Source: Anomaloglossus baeobatrachus (taxonomy: Eukaryota; Chordata; Amphibia; Anura; Aromobatidae). Taken from it: a DNA stretch of 64,000 bases. The translations under genes were made by a program, and so were the position numbers. Shown here piece after piece: positions 1 through 11,419 of this stretch; position 1 is the first letter of the stretch, and the number at the start of each line of letters is the position of its first letter. The notes beneath the pieces were generated by a model. That model did not search any database. It worked only from the letters and a program-made list of their open reading frames with translations, and was not told where the DNA came from. The stretch spans positions 335,100,742 to 335,164,741 of the forward strand of contig NC_134357.1 in the NCBI RefSeq assembly GCF_048569485.1. The letters run 5' to 3'.

Positions 1-682
1 GCGTGAAAGCTGGTCCCTGTAAGAACCTGATCCTGCCTGTCCTCCCTGTTCTTCCGTTCTCCTGACTGTTTACGTCCTGCCTGTCTTCCGTTCTCTTGAT
101 TGTGTCCTTCCTCCCAGACTCCCGACCTATTTTCTCCAGCTCCGTCTATGTCACTCCTCTCCCTGTGTTTCCCCACCGTTATCTGCTCTCCCGGCTCCCA
201 ACCATGGCTTGTCATTGACTCTGGTTTCTGCGCCCCTTTGGTCTTTGACATTCTCTCTAGGATTCTGACTCTACTTCCGTTGACTCAGTCTCCGTCCTAC
301 CCCTGGTATCACATTTTCTCTTGGCACTGACCCCAGCTTGTACGACTATTCCCTTTCATCCACTGGGTGAGCACTTCACCTAGTGGATGCTTTACGGCCC
401 CTGCACTTCCCTGTGCTCCAGCTCCCCCTGCTGGTGCTTTACGCTATGTTAACCCTCCTGTGAAGTTCAGCTACAAACAGAACTCGAAAACCACGATATA
501 TATATATATATAGTCCAACTTGCTATTCAACCAGTTCTACGCCTGAGTGGTGATCATTTAGCATCAGGGCGAGACTTTGTGGGTCGGGTGTTGTTTATCT
601 ATTCCTCCCCAGTTGCTTTCCTTCCCCTTAGTTAAATTTTGCGCCACGGATTCTGCCATTATCCCTATGGCCGGCGTGCATG
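1..682. other. No gene seen; pyrimidine-rich intergenic DNA
   Basis: No coding pattern, RNA gene or clear repeat boundary is visible. The stretch is C/T-rich on the plus strand and has a short (AT)n run near 497-512. Its texture resembles the untranslated part of an LTR-type repeat, but I could not find ends or a second copy in the window, so it stays unassigned. Confidence 0.4.
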
Positions 683-1844
683 TGTACCTCCCCGCGGCCT
701 CGGCTGCGACCGCCGAGCCGCTCGGATCCGTGCTCGTTCTGCGGTCGGTGGCTCGAGCCTCTCACGGACCCGGGGGTCACTTCGCTCTGTAAGGGAGGCT
801 GGCGCTACACGCGGGGGATGCGGGGATTTCGGGTGTCGGGGTGATTGCTCGTGACGCCACCCACGGGTTGTGGTGATGGTGGACACCACCGCTGCGGTAG
901 AGGTGAGGGACTCCCGGGAGCGGTGTCAGGGCACAGCTTTGGTGTTAACCCCTCCGTGGGTAGGGGTGGTGTGTCCCGGGGCCCGGTTGCGGGGAGTTAG
1001 TGCAGGGCGCAATGGTGCGGCGCGGTGCCGGATGGCACTGTTGTACTCACGATTAAGTCACACAGAGTCACTGGTAAACCAAACGTGGTGATAGACGGGA
1101 GGCCCGCAGCCGGCTGCAGTCCACTAGACGGGCTGGCAGAGTCCACCTTTCTCCTGCACCTAAGTGTAAGTGGACCACGGTGCCTAAGCACGGGTGGTCC
1201 GCTCCCCGGCGGGTGTGTCGAAGGAGCTCCTTTGCCCGCAAGTGCTGGCCCTTGAATCTCTGGCCTCTGGCGGTGGCTACTATCCGGTAGGGTTGGGCTG
1301 TTGCCTTCAATAGGGACTTTGGTGGGAAAGAAGCCCGGGAGGTCCAGATCCTCAATCAGTGAATTTGACTATGGTGGTGGCCTACGGCCTTGTCAGGGTC
1401 TGAGTACACGTCCTGGTGCTTCGGTATACTGTTGGCTCCCCGATTCGGTTCCGGTGGGCTCCAACCATGTCCCGGTCCCTACGGTTCCACCGGTCGTGTT
1501 CCCGGTCTCCTGCAGGCGGCCCCTGCCGTCTGCCTGCCTGACTGTTTGGGGGGTCCTAGGCTCCAACCCAGGCCCCGCGCAGAACTGCACTTCACTCCAC
1601 TAGTCCTCAATTGTACTCTCCTTTCTCTGCACTGGGCCGAACTCAACTCTCTGTGTTTTCCTGCCTCAGGCCAGCAGACTCCTCGGTGGGCTTGTCTTTC
1701 CGCTTGACTCCGCCCACCTGGTGTGCCTGTCCAACACTGAGGGAGGCAATCAGGTCTTTGTGGTTGACGGGTGTTACCTGCCTAGTGTGGGGGTGTGTGT
1801 GTGGTGTAGTGACCTGTGACCCCTGGGGTGTCCAGGGCGTCACA
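683..1844 (+). mobile_element. Solo-LTR-like element, copy A (1.16 kb)
   Basis: The element begins TGTACC and ends GGGCGTCACA, so it has the TG...CA ends of a long terminal repeat. Flanking 4-bp repeats CATG and TATG differ by one base. It is CpG-rich and shares the block around GTGACGCCACCCACGG with copies at 21767, 23852 (reverse) and 25931, and with a more distant relative at 20041 (reverse). No internal retroviral coding region lies between two such copies, so each is best read as a solo LTR. The LTR identity is inferred from ends and target duplications; the family is not recognised. Confidence 0.6.
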
Positions 1845-1848
1845 TATG

Positions 1849-2082
1849 CAGTGCTATGTTCATGCTGTTGAATCCTTTACTAAAATGGTGCTTGAGTGAG
1901 CACATGCACATACTACAAACTCTGGCGCCATCTGTGAATGTCATCTGAAAAAACCTAGTGACTGGTGATATCCACAAAGACAGTATCTTCAATAAAATGG
2001 TGCCAGAGTTCGCGGTATGTGCACACGCTGACTTGGGTGCCATTTTATTCAAGAATTCAACTACATCATGAACATAGCACTG
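1849..2082. mobile_element. Short inverted-repeat MITE (234 bp)
   Basis: The ends CAGTGCTATGTTCATG and its reverse complement form terminal inverted repeats of about 16 bp that continue imperfectly inward, including a shared TTGAAT motif. There is no coding capacity. LTR copy A lies directly against its left end, so the LTR probably inserted just outside the MITE. CAGTG ends would suit a hAT-type element, but no convincing 8-bp target duplication was seen. Confidence 0.55.
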
Positions 2083-2129
2083 CACACGCCCAGCCAAATT
2101 GTTCGATCCCGGCTTTAGACAGAAGAATG

Positions 2130-2475
2130 CCTTCAGCGTTATATAGTGAATATTGTGGTATTGCTGTATCTAGTAAAAATGATTGGACAATCGTAAATCC
2201 ACGTCCCCATAGCTGATAATAAATGAAGTAAAAATAAGATTGTTTTAAATAACATAGAAAATATATATATAAAAGACATATCTACCCCCCCTCCCTTTTT
2301 CCCATTAAAAATAAAGAAATTTCAAAAATAAACATATTTGGTATGGTCATGACCCAAAACGTCCAGTCTATCAAAATATAAACTTATTGAAACCAAATGG
2401 TAAACGCCCCTCCAAAAAAAATTAAAATGCAGTTTTTTGCTTTCTGCACGTCTAAAAAAAAAACAAAACAAAACA
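2130..2475. repeat. 5' piece of a frequent anuran interspersed repeat
   Basis: The stretch runs from a TGATTGGACAATCGTAAATC-like start through C-run/T-run and AAAATAAAGAAAT blocks to a TTTGGTATGGTCATGACC-like block. I recognise this order from a repeat that is common in frog assemblies. The same repeat resumes near 3376 after a MITE and a microsatellite, so the copy was split by later events. Its class is unknown to me. Confidence 0.5.
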
Positions 2476-2479
2476 ATAT

Positions 2480-3239
2480 GGCTATGTGCGCACCTTGCGT
2501 TTTTACCTGCGTTTCCGCAGTGTTTTGAACTGCAGCGTTTTCATGCCAAAATGCATGCTTTTTGATTTTCACGCAAAGTCTATGGGAAATAGGGATTTCT
2601 TGTGCGCACTTTGCTGTTCTAAACGCTGCGTTTAATATGCACAATTTAGGGCAAAAACAGCGTTTAAAGAAGCAACATGTCAATTGTTTTTGCCATTTAG
2701 GCAGCGTTTTGCTAACATTAGAGTCAATGAGAAGTTTCAAAACGCAATCTACATCAAAATCCTAGCGTTTTACGTGCTTTTTGGATGCAGAAAACATGCG
2801 TTTTTGACAAATTAAATGCATGCGTTTTAGACATTATATTAAAGGCATGATATGTCCCTTTACACACACACATAGTCCACAATTAAAATTATGAAAAACA
2901 TTAATTTAATGTTATTTTATACATAAATATTAACAACCAGTTATCATTTTAACAAAATCTGCTATTTTGCTTCTGATTTTAATCTTGATATTTGTTATAA
3001 TTTTTTTCCCATTTTTTCATAGTGTTTGAATGTTAAAACTTTATTTAGTAGTGTATTTGTCATCAAAACACATTTGACTTTAAGCAATGAAAAAGCATGA
3101 AAATCGCGGTAAAAACAGGGTAAAAATGCAAGCGTATCTATAGCGTTTTTGTGGTAAAAAACAAATTTGACAAAGACAATTTCTGCCAGAGGATGCGTTT
3201 AGAACTGCAAGAAACTCAACGCAAAGTGCACACATAGCC
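2480..3239. mobile_element. MITE with GGCTATGTGCGCAC-type ends (760 bp)
   Basis: Left end GGCTATGTGCGCACCTTGCG and right end GCAAAGTGCACACATAGCC are inverted repeats. The interior has repeated ACCTGCGTTT-like motifs and the phrases GCAAAGTCTATGGG and AACATGTCAATTG. These reappear in the palindromic element at 55951-56389, so both belong to one family. It interrupts the interspersed repeat at 2130-2475/3376-3875. There is no coding capacity. Confidence 0.65.
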
Positions 3240-3255
3240 TAAAGCACAATCAAAC

Positions 3256-3257
3256 TG

Positions 3258-3299
<42 letters not shown>

Positions 3300-3312
3300 A
3301 TATATATATATG

Positions 3313-3375
<63 letters not shown>
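3256..3375. repeat. (GT)n then (AT)n microsatellite
   Basis: About 40 bp of GT dinucleotides pass into about 80 bp of AT dinucleotides with a few interruptions. Open frames reading CVCVCV or YIYIYI across it are artefacts of the two-base repeat. Confidence 0.95.
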
Positions 3376-3377
<2 letters not shown>

Positions 3378-3875
3378 CAAAATCATAACAATACAAAATA
3401 TCAACTCTATTTGCAAAAAAAAAAAAATGATGCAAAATTGCAACTCTGCAAAAAACAAGCCCTCATACAAAACTATGGACAGAAGATTAAAAAGGTTATG
3501 GGTCTCAGAATAAGGCAACAGAAACACATTTTTTTTCACTGATTTCCAATTTTTTGAAAAAAACTGAATGTTTGGTATCATAATTGTAGTGACCTAAAGA
3601 ATCAAGTTTCTAAGTTATCTTTATTGTGCAATGAATAGCGTAAAAACAAAACCCAAAAGAATCAATGCCTGAATTGTGTTTTTAGGCAGTTTTTTCATTT
3701 TTTTAGTATATTATATGGTAAAATGAACGGTGTTATTCAAAAAGTACAGTTGATCCTGCAAAAAACAAGCCCTCATGGCTATGTTGCCAGAAAAAAAATA
3801 GTTATGGCTCTTGGAAGAAAGGGAGGACAAAACAAAATATGCCTTTGTCGTTAAAGAAAAATAAACAATTTCATA
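3376..3875. repeat. 3' piece of the frequent anuran interspersed repeat
   Basis: The diagnostic phrase GCAAAAAACAAGCCCTCAT occurs twice (near 3450 and 3758). GTTATGGGTCTCAGAATA, TTTGGTATCATAATTGTAG and AGTTATGGCTCTTGGAAG also follow in the order I know from this repeat. It continues the copy that starts near 2130. No coding region. Confidence 0.55.
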
Positions 3876-3904
3876 TCGTAATAATGGATTAAGAAAACTA
3901 GAAA

Positions 3905-4475
3905 AGGGTGTTTTACATGCTGCGACATTTCTAACGATATATCGTCGGGGTCACGGTGTTTGTGACGCACATCCGGCGTCATTAGCGACATCGCAGCATG
4001 TAACACCTCTGAGCGACCTAAAACGATCGCAAAAGAGGTAAAAATCGTTGGTATTGGAGAGGTCGTTCCAACACCAAAAATCGTTGACAGGTGAGTAGCG
4101 AGGTTGTTTGTCGTTCCTGTGGCAGCACAAATCGCTATGTGTGACATCGCAGGAATGAGGAAACTCACCGTACCTGTGTCCTGCCGGCAATGAGGAAGGA
4201 AGCAGGTGGGCGGGATGTTTGGCCCGCTCATCTCCGCCCCTCCTCTGCTATTGGGCGGCCACTTAGTGACGCCGCTATGACGCCGAACGAACTGACCCCA
4301 TAGAAAGGAGGCGGTTTGCTGGTCACAGCGACGTCGCTAGGCAGGTAAGTCCTTGTGATGGGTGTAACCGATGTTGTGCACCACGGGCAGCGATTTTCCC
4401 GTGTCGCACAACCGACAGGGGCGGGTACACTCGCTAGCGATATCGGTACCGATATTGCAGCGTGTAAAGTACCCT
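3905..4475. mobile_element. Harbinger-like MITE, GGGTACTTTACACGCTGCGAC family, copy 1
   Basis: Terminal inverted repeats read AGGGTGTTTTACATGCTGCG on the left and GCGTGTAAAGTACCCT on the right, with GCGATATCG-type inner repeats. Further copies lie at 5283, 17593, 18604, 23010 and 47620, most of them flanked by TTA. A 3-bp TTA target duplication is typical of PIF/Harbinger elements. Here the flanks are AAA and TAA, so the duplication has decayed. There is no transposase. Confidence 0.7.
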
Positions 4476-5282
4476 TAAGGCTAAGGGTGGTCTACAAGCA
4501 AAGTGTTCCTTCCTAAACCAGTCCATTTAAACAATGATATAGAGAAGTTCTTATCAATAATGCTAGTACATTAATACATATTTTCTTCATCATAAAATGT
4601 ATCCATGTGAGCTCTTCTTTTTTTTTTTTTTTTTTTTTAATTAAACAATAAGAATCATAATCTTTTTTGCTTTTAATTGGACTCATAGAAGTTGATAAAT
4701 CTTTTGCCTAGTCCTTTTTGTTCAAATAAATAACTTGATGTTCTCGTTGATTTAAAAAGTAAAAGACTAATTTTCCATAATAATAAACATAGCCCACCCA
4801 GAGTATGGGAAACTGATACATCAAAAGTTACTAAAACTTTGCCATAAATAACAGTAGACATCAGCCTCGGGCACAAGCATTTAGAACAAATTTAAAGCCT
4901 TGTAAGTGACATTTTGGACTTGGTCCATGGTGTAATGTGTGCACGTATACATATCATTAATGCCATTATTTTGTATTCATCATGAGGCAAAATATCTAAT
5001 TGATTTTTATCATGGCCTCTAAAGTGACTGAGAGAAGCCGTGACTGTGCTGTCCATATCCCATTTCCGTGGAGGAATTAGTCCACTGGATAACGGAAAGA
5101 ATAATCTGGTGTATAAAACTTAAAGCACTACACCGCTGGAGTTGTAGCACTAATGTTTGTTCTTTGCCCCTAGTAATATATTTTACAGCTGCAGCCTTCT
5201 TCTGTTCTCAACTCCGCTTCGGTCATCTGCAGTTTGTGACTTGTTGAATCGCTCCAGTCTTTGAGGTCAATTCTCGGTGTAA
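4476..5282. other. No gene seen; AT-rich intergenic DNA
   Basis: The stretch is AT-rich with a poly-T run near 4616-4638. I see no splice-bounded exon, RNA gene or repeat end. Confidence 0.5.
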
Positions 5283-5842
5283 AGGTTGCTTTACACGCTG
5301 CGATCTCGCTAGCGAGCGTACCCACCCCCGTCTGTTGTGCGTCACGGGCAAATCGCTGCCCGTGGCGCTCAACATCGCTTACACCCATCACACGGACTTG
5401 CATTCCCTGCAACGTCGCTGTGGCCGGTGAACCGCCTCCTTTCTAAGGGGGCGGTTCGTGCAACGTCACAGCAACGTCACACGGCAGCCGTCCAATAGAA
5501 GCGGAGGGGCGGAGATGAGCGGAACGAACATCCCGCCCACTTCCTTCCTTCTACATTGCGGGCGGCCGCAGGTACGAGATTGTTCCTCGTTCCTGCGGTG
5601 TCACATATAGCGTTTTGTGCTGCCGCAGGAACGACAAACAACCTCGCTACTGTCCAGACAATGATTTTTGGTAAATGAACGACGTATCACAGACTAGCGA
5701 TTTTTGCCTCTTTTGCGATCGTTTAAGGTTGTTCATAGGTTTTACACGCTGCGATGTCACTAACGATGCCGGATGTGCGTCACAAACACCGTGACCCTGA
5801 CGATATATATCGTTAGCGATGTTGCAGCGTGTAAATAGCCCT
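5283..5842. mobile_element. Harbinger-like MITE, copy 2
   Basis: Ends are AGGTTGCTTTACACGCTGCG and GTTGCAGCGTGTAAATAGCC, with flanking TAA and TTA. The interior shares the GTGCGTCACGGGCAAATCGC block and the GGAGGGGCGGAGATGAGCGG block with the copies at 17593 and 3905 (in reverse there). It is non-coding. Confidence 0.7.
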
Positions 5843-5901
5843 TTAGTCTATGAGAGCAAGAACAAGGCCTTCATAGACTTACATTGAGAGCTTGTGATAA
5901 T

Positions 5902-6310
5902 TAGCTCTGACTCCCGCCCAATCAGGAGCTGTGGTCACAAGGTGGCGAAGCGGGACTGGAGCGGCATCGGGAAGAGCAGAAGATGGTGGTTGGTTGGTGG
6001 ATGGTAACAATTAGCTCTGACTTCCACCAAATCAATAGCTGTGGTCACAAGGTGGCGAAGCAGGACAGGAGTGGCACCAGGGAAAGCAGACGATGGTGGA
6101 TGGTGAAAAATAGCTCTGACTTCCGCCCAATCAGAAGCTGTAGTCACAAGGTGGTGAAGTGGGACTGGAGCGGCACCGGGGCGAGCAGAAAATGGTGGTT
6201 GGTGGATGGTGACAAATAGCTCTGACTTCCGCCCAATCAGCAGCTCTGGTCACAAGGTGGCGAAGCAGGACTGGAGTGGTATCAGGGAGAGCAGAAGATA
6301 GTGGTTGGCA
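5902..6310. repeat. Minisatellite, four units of about 100-109 bp
   Basis: Units start near 5902, 6011, 6110 and 6217. Each reads TAGCTCTGACTTCCGCC-like, then CTGTGGTCACAAGGTGGCGAAG, written here only as its landmarks GTCACAAGGTGGCGAAG and GGACTGGAGCGGCA. Unit lengths vary slightly through small indels around GGTGGTTGGTGGATGGT. Confidence 0.85.
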
Positions 6311-7107
6311 AGTATATTACTAGGGACAGGGATCAGACTCCATTGGTGCAATGAAAAAGAGATGCTGGAATGCTTTAAATAGTCATTGTACTTTTAATCA
6401 ACATTTTTTTGTATTTGGGGGTCTGCGTAGATGGTTGCTAGCAAAAAAGAGTGTATGGGCACCTTAACCTAAGTTACAGACTCCTTATCAGGCATTCAAA
6501 AAGTGTATGGCTTGTACGGTATAATATGTATCCCCAATGAGGTATTGTGTCAGGAAAACCCTTGCTGTGACCCAGGCTGCTATGTGGCGCACAACTGATG
6601 TTTATTTTGTGCTAACAACAACTTTACATTTTGTATTTCTACTTTATTAGAGTTTAGTGGATAATCCCGAGTGCCTTGTAAGTCCCGCACCCTGTAATTG
6701 TGATAAATTGCACAGCCTGCTGCTTGTAGCTGAGGTTTCCTAAAAAAAAAATTGTGAAAATGTCCTGAATTTATGTGACAAGCATGAAAACAATTCCATA
6801 CCTCATTGGTAGTTATAATATGACAAATTGCATCATTATGCCCCACTTATCGTGCTCTTATGACAAACTCTGTGTTGCTATGGTAATTTGACAGACATAG
6901 TGGGGGACATCTGAAATGGTTCTCTCATATAGGTGCCTTGAGACCACAGTAAAAAAGTTAACATAAACTAATGGAAGTATAGGCATGTTATTTATCTTTA
7001 CTATATGTTTCATGTGTCCTTTAATACATCAAAGGTTTGTGAAACCTAACAAATTAAGTGGGTCGTCCATCTTTGGGGAGACTTTTTTTCTTTTTTTACT
7101 TAGTTAA
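6311..7107. other. No gene seen
   Basis: Unique-looking, moderately AT-rich sequence with no supportable exon, RNA gene or repeat end. Confidence 0.45.
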
Positions 7108-7345
7108 AGGGAACCTGTCAGGTGCAATGTGCCCCCAGAACCACGAACAGTTCTGGGTGTATATTGCTAATCCCTGCCTAACCCATCCCTGTATACACTA
7201 GCATAGATAAAGGGATCTTTAGAAAAAGTATTTCTAAAGATTGCATATGATATGCTAATGAGCACAGAGACTAGTTGAAAGGGCGTTTGTTACCTTGTCT
7301 AGTTGGCCCCCTTAGCATGTAAGCACGCCCCTGTGGGCATGCTAA
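7108..7345. mobile_element. Left half of a TTAA-flanked foldback MITE
   Basis: A TTAA at 7104-7107 is followed by AGGGAACCTGTCAGGTGC. The next 230 bp match the left arm of the complete foldback at 41173-41626, including the phrases CCCTGTATACACTAGCATAG and ATGCTAATGAGC. The mirror arm is missing, so this is a half element. TTAA targets suggest mobilisation by a piggyBac-type transposase; that is an inference. Confidence 0.65.
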
Positions 7346-7739
7346 CATGCTGTCATGTGCCCACCAGAGTCCACTCCTGCAACTTCTGCTTCGATCACCA
7401 GGCGATGCCATGTTCCCGCTGTGGACTATGCTGGTGATAGGAAAGAAGTCGATGCCAGTCGCTCTGGTGGGCGCGGACTGCGTTTCCCTGGAACCTGCAG
7501 TACCACTGGCTGACTGTAGGTGGTATGTGTTCTCCAGCTGATGTTACCACCATTCAGCTACAGCCAATGGGAAGACACCACACCCTTCTAATTCCCCCTC
7601 CTGTCTGCTGGACACTGCCAGAGATAGTTTTGTATTCCTGCTTTCTGGTTCCCGCTCTGTTCTGAATAGTGATACCTGTGTTTAGACCTCTGCCTATTCT
7701 CTGACTACCCTTCTACACACCACCAGTAATAACAGATTC

Positions 7740-7804
7740 AGGTTATTTCTGTGACCATTGTGGGTTTTTATTTCATTAAACGAGGGGTACCAACAATTTT
7801 GACC

Positions 7805-7835
<31 letters not shown>
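7740..7835. mobile_element. Possible Tc1-type 3' end remnant plus (GT)n
   Basis: TTTATTTCATTAAACGAGG followed by GGTACCAACAATTTTGACC resembles the 3' end of Tc1-like elements that finish with a GGTGCCAACAATTTTGTCC phrase. It runs into a (GT)n microsatellite at about 7808-7835. Too short for firm assignment. Confidence 0.3.
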
Positions 7836-7838
<3 letters not shown>

Positions 7839-7967
7839 TTTTTATTTGTGTATATATAATAATATTTTTTATTTGTGTATATATAATATAAAACATACAT
7901 ATATATATTAACTTATTGTTTCGTTCTCCTATGGGACTTGTTACTGCAATTGTTTATTTGCCTGTGC

Positions 7968-8244
7968 CAGTGGTCTCATACTTGGCTGACAATTTTAGTA
8001 CCATATTTGTTTTTTCTGTACGCCTTTCGATCACTGTTTTTGAACATTTTTCGCTCGCTTATTATAACAAATGTGCACTTTTTAAAAACAAATAAAATTT
8101 AAAAAAAAATCCAGGTATAATTTTTGATGGTAAAAAAAGGCATGCTTTATTTTTTTGTATACATGTTATCCTGTTCTTGTAAGTAATATAGTTCTACACT
8201 TAGCACCATGTAGTAATTTTTGGCCATCATCATAACACACACAT

Positions 8245-8283
<39 letters not shown>

Positions 8284-8750
8284 TATACACACACACACTA
8301 GCAATATCCCATCCTGATACCCTATTGTGCCATTTCACATACACGCACATCACAACATTTCACCTGTCCTCCGTTCCCTCGGCATCCGTTTCCTGCTTCT
8401 TGCGGCCCACAGACACCAACCCCCCTTGGCGATTGCAGCCACTTTCAACACTTCATCTAAAATTCGGATGAACTGTTTGCTGCTGCTGCGCAGAGTGAAG
8501 CTCTCCCTGCACTATTCCAGTGGCACCCATCGGCCAATCAGAGAAAAGCAGGTGACGTCATACGCATCAGCTGCTTGTCTCTGATTGGCCAGTGACTGCC
8601 ATTGAAATAGTTATGCAGAGAGAGATTGAGCAGTGATGGTTGCGACCCCTGCACTGGCCGCGATCGTCAAGTGCGGCACGTGCCTGTGGGCCACAAGAAA
8701 AAGCCTGAGGGGCCGCATGAGGCCTGTGGGACATGTGTTTGAGACCTCTG
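7968..8750. mobile_element. hAT-type MITE (783 bp)
   Basis: Left end CAGTGGTCTCATACTTGGC and right end GTGTTTGAGACCTCTG are inverted repeats of the CAGNGGTCTCAAAC class seen in hAT elements. The flanking 8-mers GCCTGTGC and GCTTATGC agree at 6 of 8 positions, as expected for an old 8-bp hAT target duplication. The interior holds an (AC)/(AT) microsatellite at 8235-8300. It also holds a GC-rich block, 8303-8600, shared with the TA-flanked MITE at 45967. There is no transposase. Confidence 0.65.
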
Positions 8751-8917
8751 GCTTATGCTATATACTGCAGTTGTAGTGTATCACAGTATATAATGTGATT
8801 GGAGATCTAATATAGAGCTCAGCCAAAGTCTTTTGGCTGAGCTTCACAGAAGAGCTAAGATGGCACCCACGTATGTCTAAATATGAAGGTGGAGGCGACT
8901 CAGCGCTTGACTAATTG

Positions 8918-9771
8918 TGTGAGGGTGAACTGTTCTTAATTAGGCCAGACATATGGTTCCTTTGTCTGTTACATCAGCCCTATTGTCTGTAAATGTTGAT
9001 TGTCTGTGAAATATGTATTGCTTCAGCCCCTTTGACTACATAATTTAGAGGAAAATTATAGTCAGATTGAACTAGCAACCAATGAGAGATCAGCCATCTC
9101 CAACCAATCCTGTAAGACACAATACTCTGAAATGAGAACTGAGGGCTATGAAAGGATTTTGCTTCTGTAAGCAGATGGATATTCTACATGACCACAGCCT
9201 AGGAGCTTTGGTTCCAGCTAGAGGATCACAGAACTGCTTCAAGATTCATTCTACAGGATTTCACTCTAGGGACCACAGTTCAAGCTGAAGCATCACAGAA
9301 CTGCTCCATTGCTCAACCCTGTGTCCACAAATTCGCTTGAACCCACGTTGGGACAATTCAATCATCTGGCTATATATCTTGCTGTGCTCAGTCAGCTTCC
9401 TAAGCGTGCCACTATCTTCTCTCAGTGAGTACCTGCCAAAATCGGGGTGCTGAAGGCTAGGATAGTTGATCATGGAAGACCAAAAGTCACAAGGATTCTA
9501 AACCCTGGCAGGCCAGCGGAAGGGTGAGACTGTCACTTATGCCATCTTTTGTTCTTGCAGGGAATGTACAATCTGTTTTTACCTGTTGGTGAACCAATAA
9601 AGTCTTACCAATGTGCGGTTCATTCACCCAGCGTTGTCTGAGCAGTGTTGCGCCCATGGGGAAGAAGTGCAAGTGTTCAGTGGGATGAGCCCTAGTTTGT
9701 GCGGTCTCTTTGAAGATAGCCAGGCCAGCGGACTAGAGCACCCACTGACCCTCGTGTCTCCACAGTTCTAA
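8918..9771 (+). mobile_element. Candidate LTR (low confidence)
   Basis: The stretch starts TGTGAGGGTG and ends GTGTCTCCACA. In LTR-like order it holds CCAAT boxes (near 9081 and 9104), a TATA-like CTATATATC near 9369 and an AATAAA near 9598. The region from 9347 onward is duplicated at 19729. No clean target duplication was found and no coding region is attached, so the call rests on signal order only. Confidence 0.3.
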
Positions 9772-11419
9772 TGTAATAAAAAAAATGTATGGTAAAACAA
9801 AAAAATGGCAATGAATAGGGTCATGTTAAAAAAAACAAACACAAAGAAAATCCCCATTACCTGACAATAAAAATGTAGAAGCCACAAGTAGCAACAGCAG
9901 CGCCATCATCACTGCCACCAGTCGGGGCAGCAGTACAATAAATCGCAGGTCACAATCCTTTCTTTGCTTTTGACAAGTATATTAGTGGGGAGGAAGCCTA
10001 AGACATTATGGAATCTTTGGCACATCATTCATGTTATTATGACTAGCAGTCACACCAGCTCTTTGAGTCAGTGATCTGCAGATTCCTATTCCTTTGACAC
10101 CGTAATAGTTAATGTTTTGACTGTGGACTTTCAAATCCATCAATATTTGTCCTTTCTAACTTCTAGTCCCTGAAGCCACAGAACTCCGGGTTCTAAGGAA
10201 AATATTCCCTAGCAACTTCTAGTTGATGTGCTGGACGAGAACAGTCAGCGTTTAGATGCAGATGGTGGAGTGGCTGATAAGTATTTTTTTTTTGTTTGAT
10301 GCTCAAGAGCACCTGAAAGATCTGTAAGTGGTGGTTGTGTCTTGTATGCGGTCATCTCAGGTATGGGAATACTTTTTTTACATTGTGAGCTGAAGAATCT
10401 CTTGCAGTGTGCAGATTCTGCAGGAGGAATAAAATAAGCTGTAGATGTCTTGACTAGTGTTGAGCCACCCCCCTAGTGTTCAAGTTCGGTTCGGTTCGTC
10501 GAACGGCGGATTAGTTCGGCGAACGTTCGACGAACACCTTCGAACCCCATTGAAAACAATGGCAGGCAAAAACATACAAACACATTATACATGTACACAT
10601 ACAGTTAATAAACATTGGCATTACACTTACAGGTCCCCGCGACGCGTCCTGCACTCTGTCTCCCGCCGCTTTTTCTTCTGATCATCGCTGTGCTCTCATG
10701 GTAACCAGCACTGATGATCGGACCTTCCGTGACGTCGTCATAGCATGTGACCAGTCACGTGTGTATTATCTCATTGGCTACAGACTGGTCACATGGCTAG
10801 ACGTCATGCTAGGTCCTGTCAGTGCATCTCTCCGGTACGCGGTGCTCGTTTGAGCATCTCCGTGTACCGGCGAGATGCTTGGGCACATGCTTGGCTCCTC
10901 ATTCCTGCATGTCGGCACTCTTTACAGAGTCAGCCCACATGCAAGGACTGGATGCCACAGCCGGTGAATAGCGGCATCGGGAATCAGGTGATCGGAGATC
11001 ACTTTTGCTATAGTAACCCGCATGTCCGATTACTATAGCAATGGTGGCAGCGGTGACGTCACCACTTACTACTCGCAGCCTCTGCTCACTCACTGAGTGA
11101 TTAGACTGCACGGGAGCAGCAGCATCTTCCTCCCATGCAGTGCTGTCTGTAGCAGAGCTGCATGGGTTGAAGGAGAAAGAAAACAGAAGACCAGGATCGT
11201 GGAGGGCTGAGCGGCAGTAATAAACATGGAGTCTCTAAGTGTGTCTGTGTATTTATTTCTATTAAAGTATTTTTTTTCTCTGTGTGGTGTCTTTTTTTTT
11301 TAACCCTTTATTGGAGATTCTTAATGACCGGGTCAAACGTGCCTGACATTAAGAACCTCTGGCTTACTACTAGCTAGTAAAACAAAGCTAGTATTAACCT
11401 ATTATTACCCAGCGAGCCA

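Noticed and set aside
3256-3581. Open frames reading CVCVCV or YIYIYI
   Set aside because: Microsatellite (GT)n/(AT)n translation.
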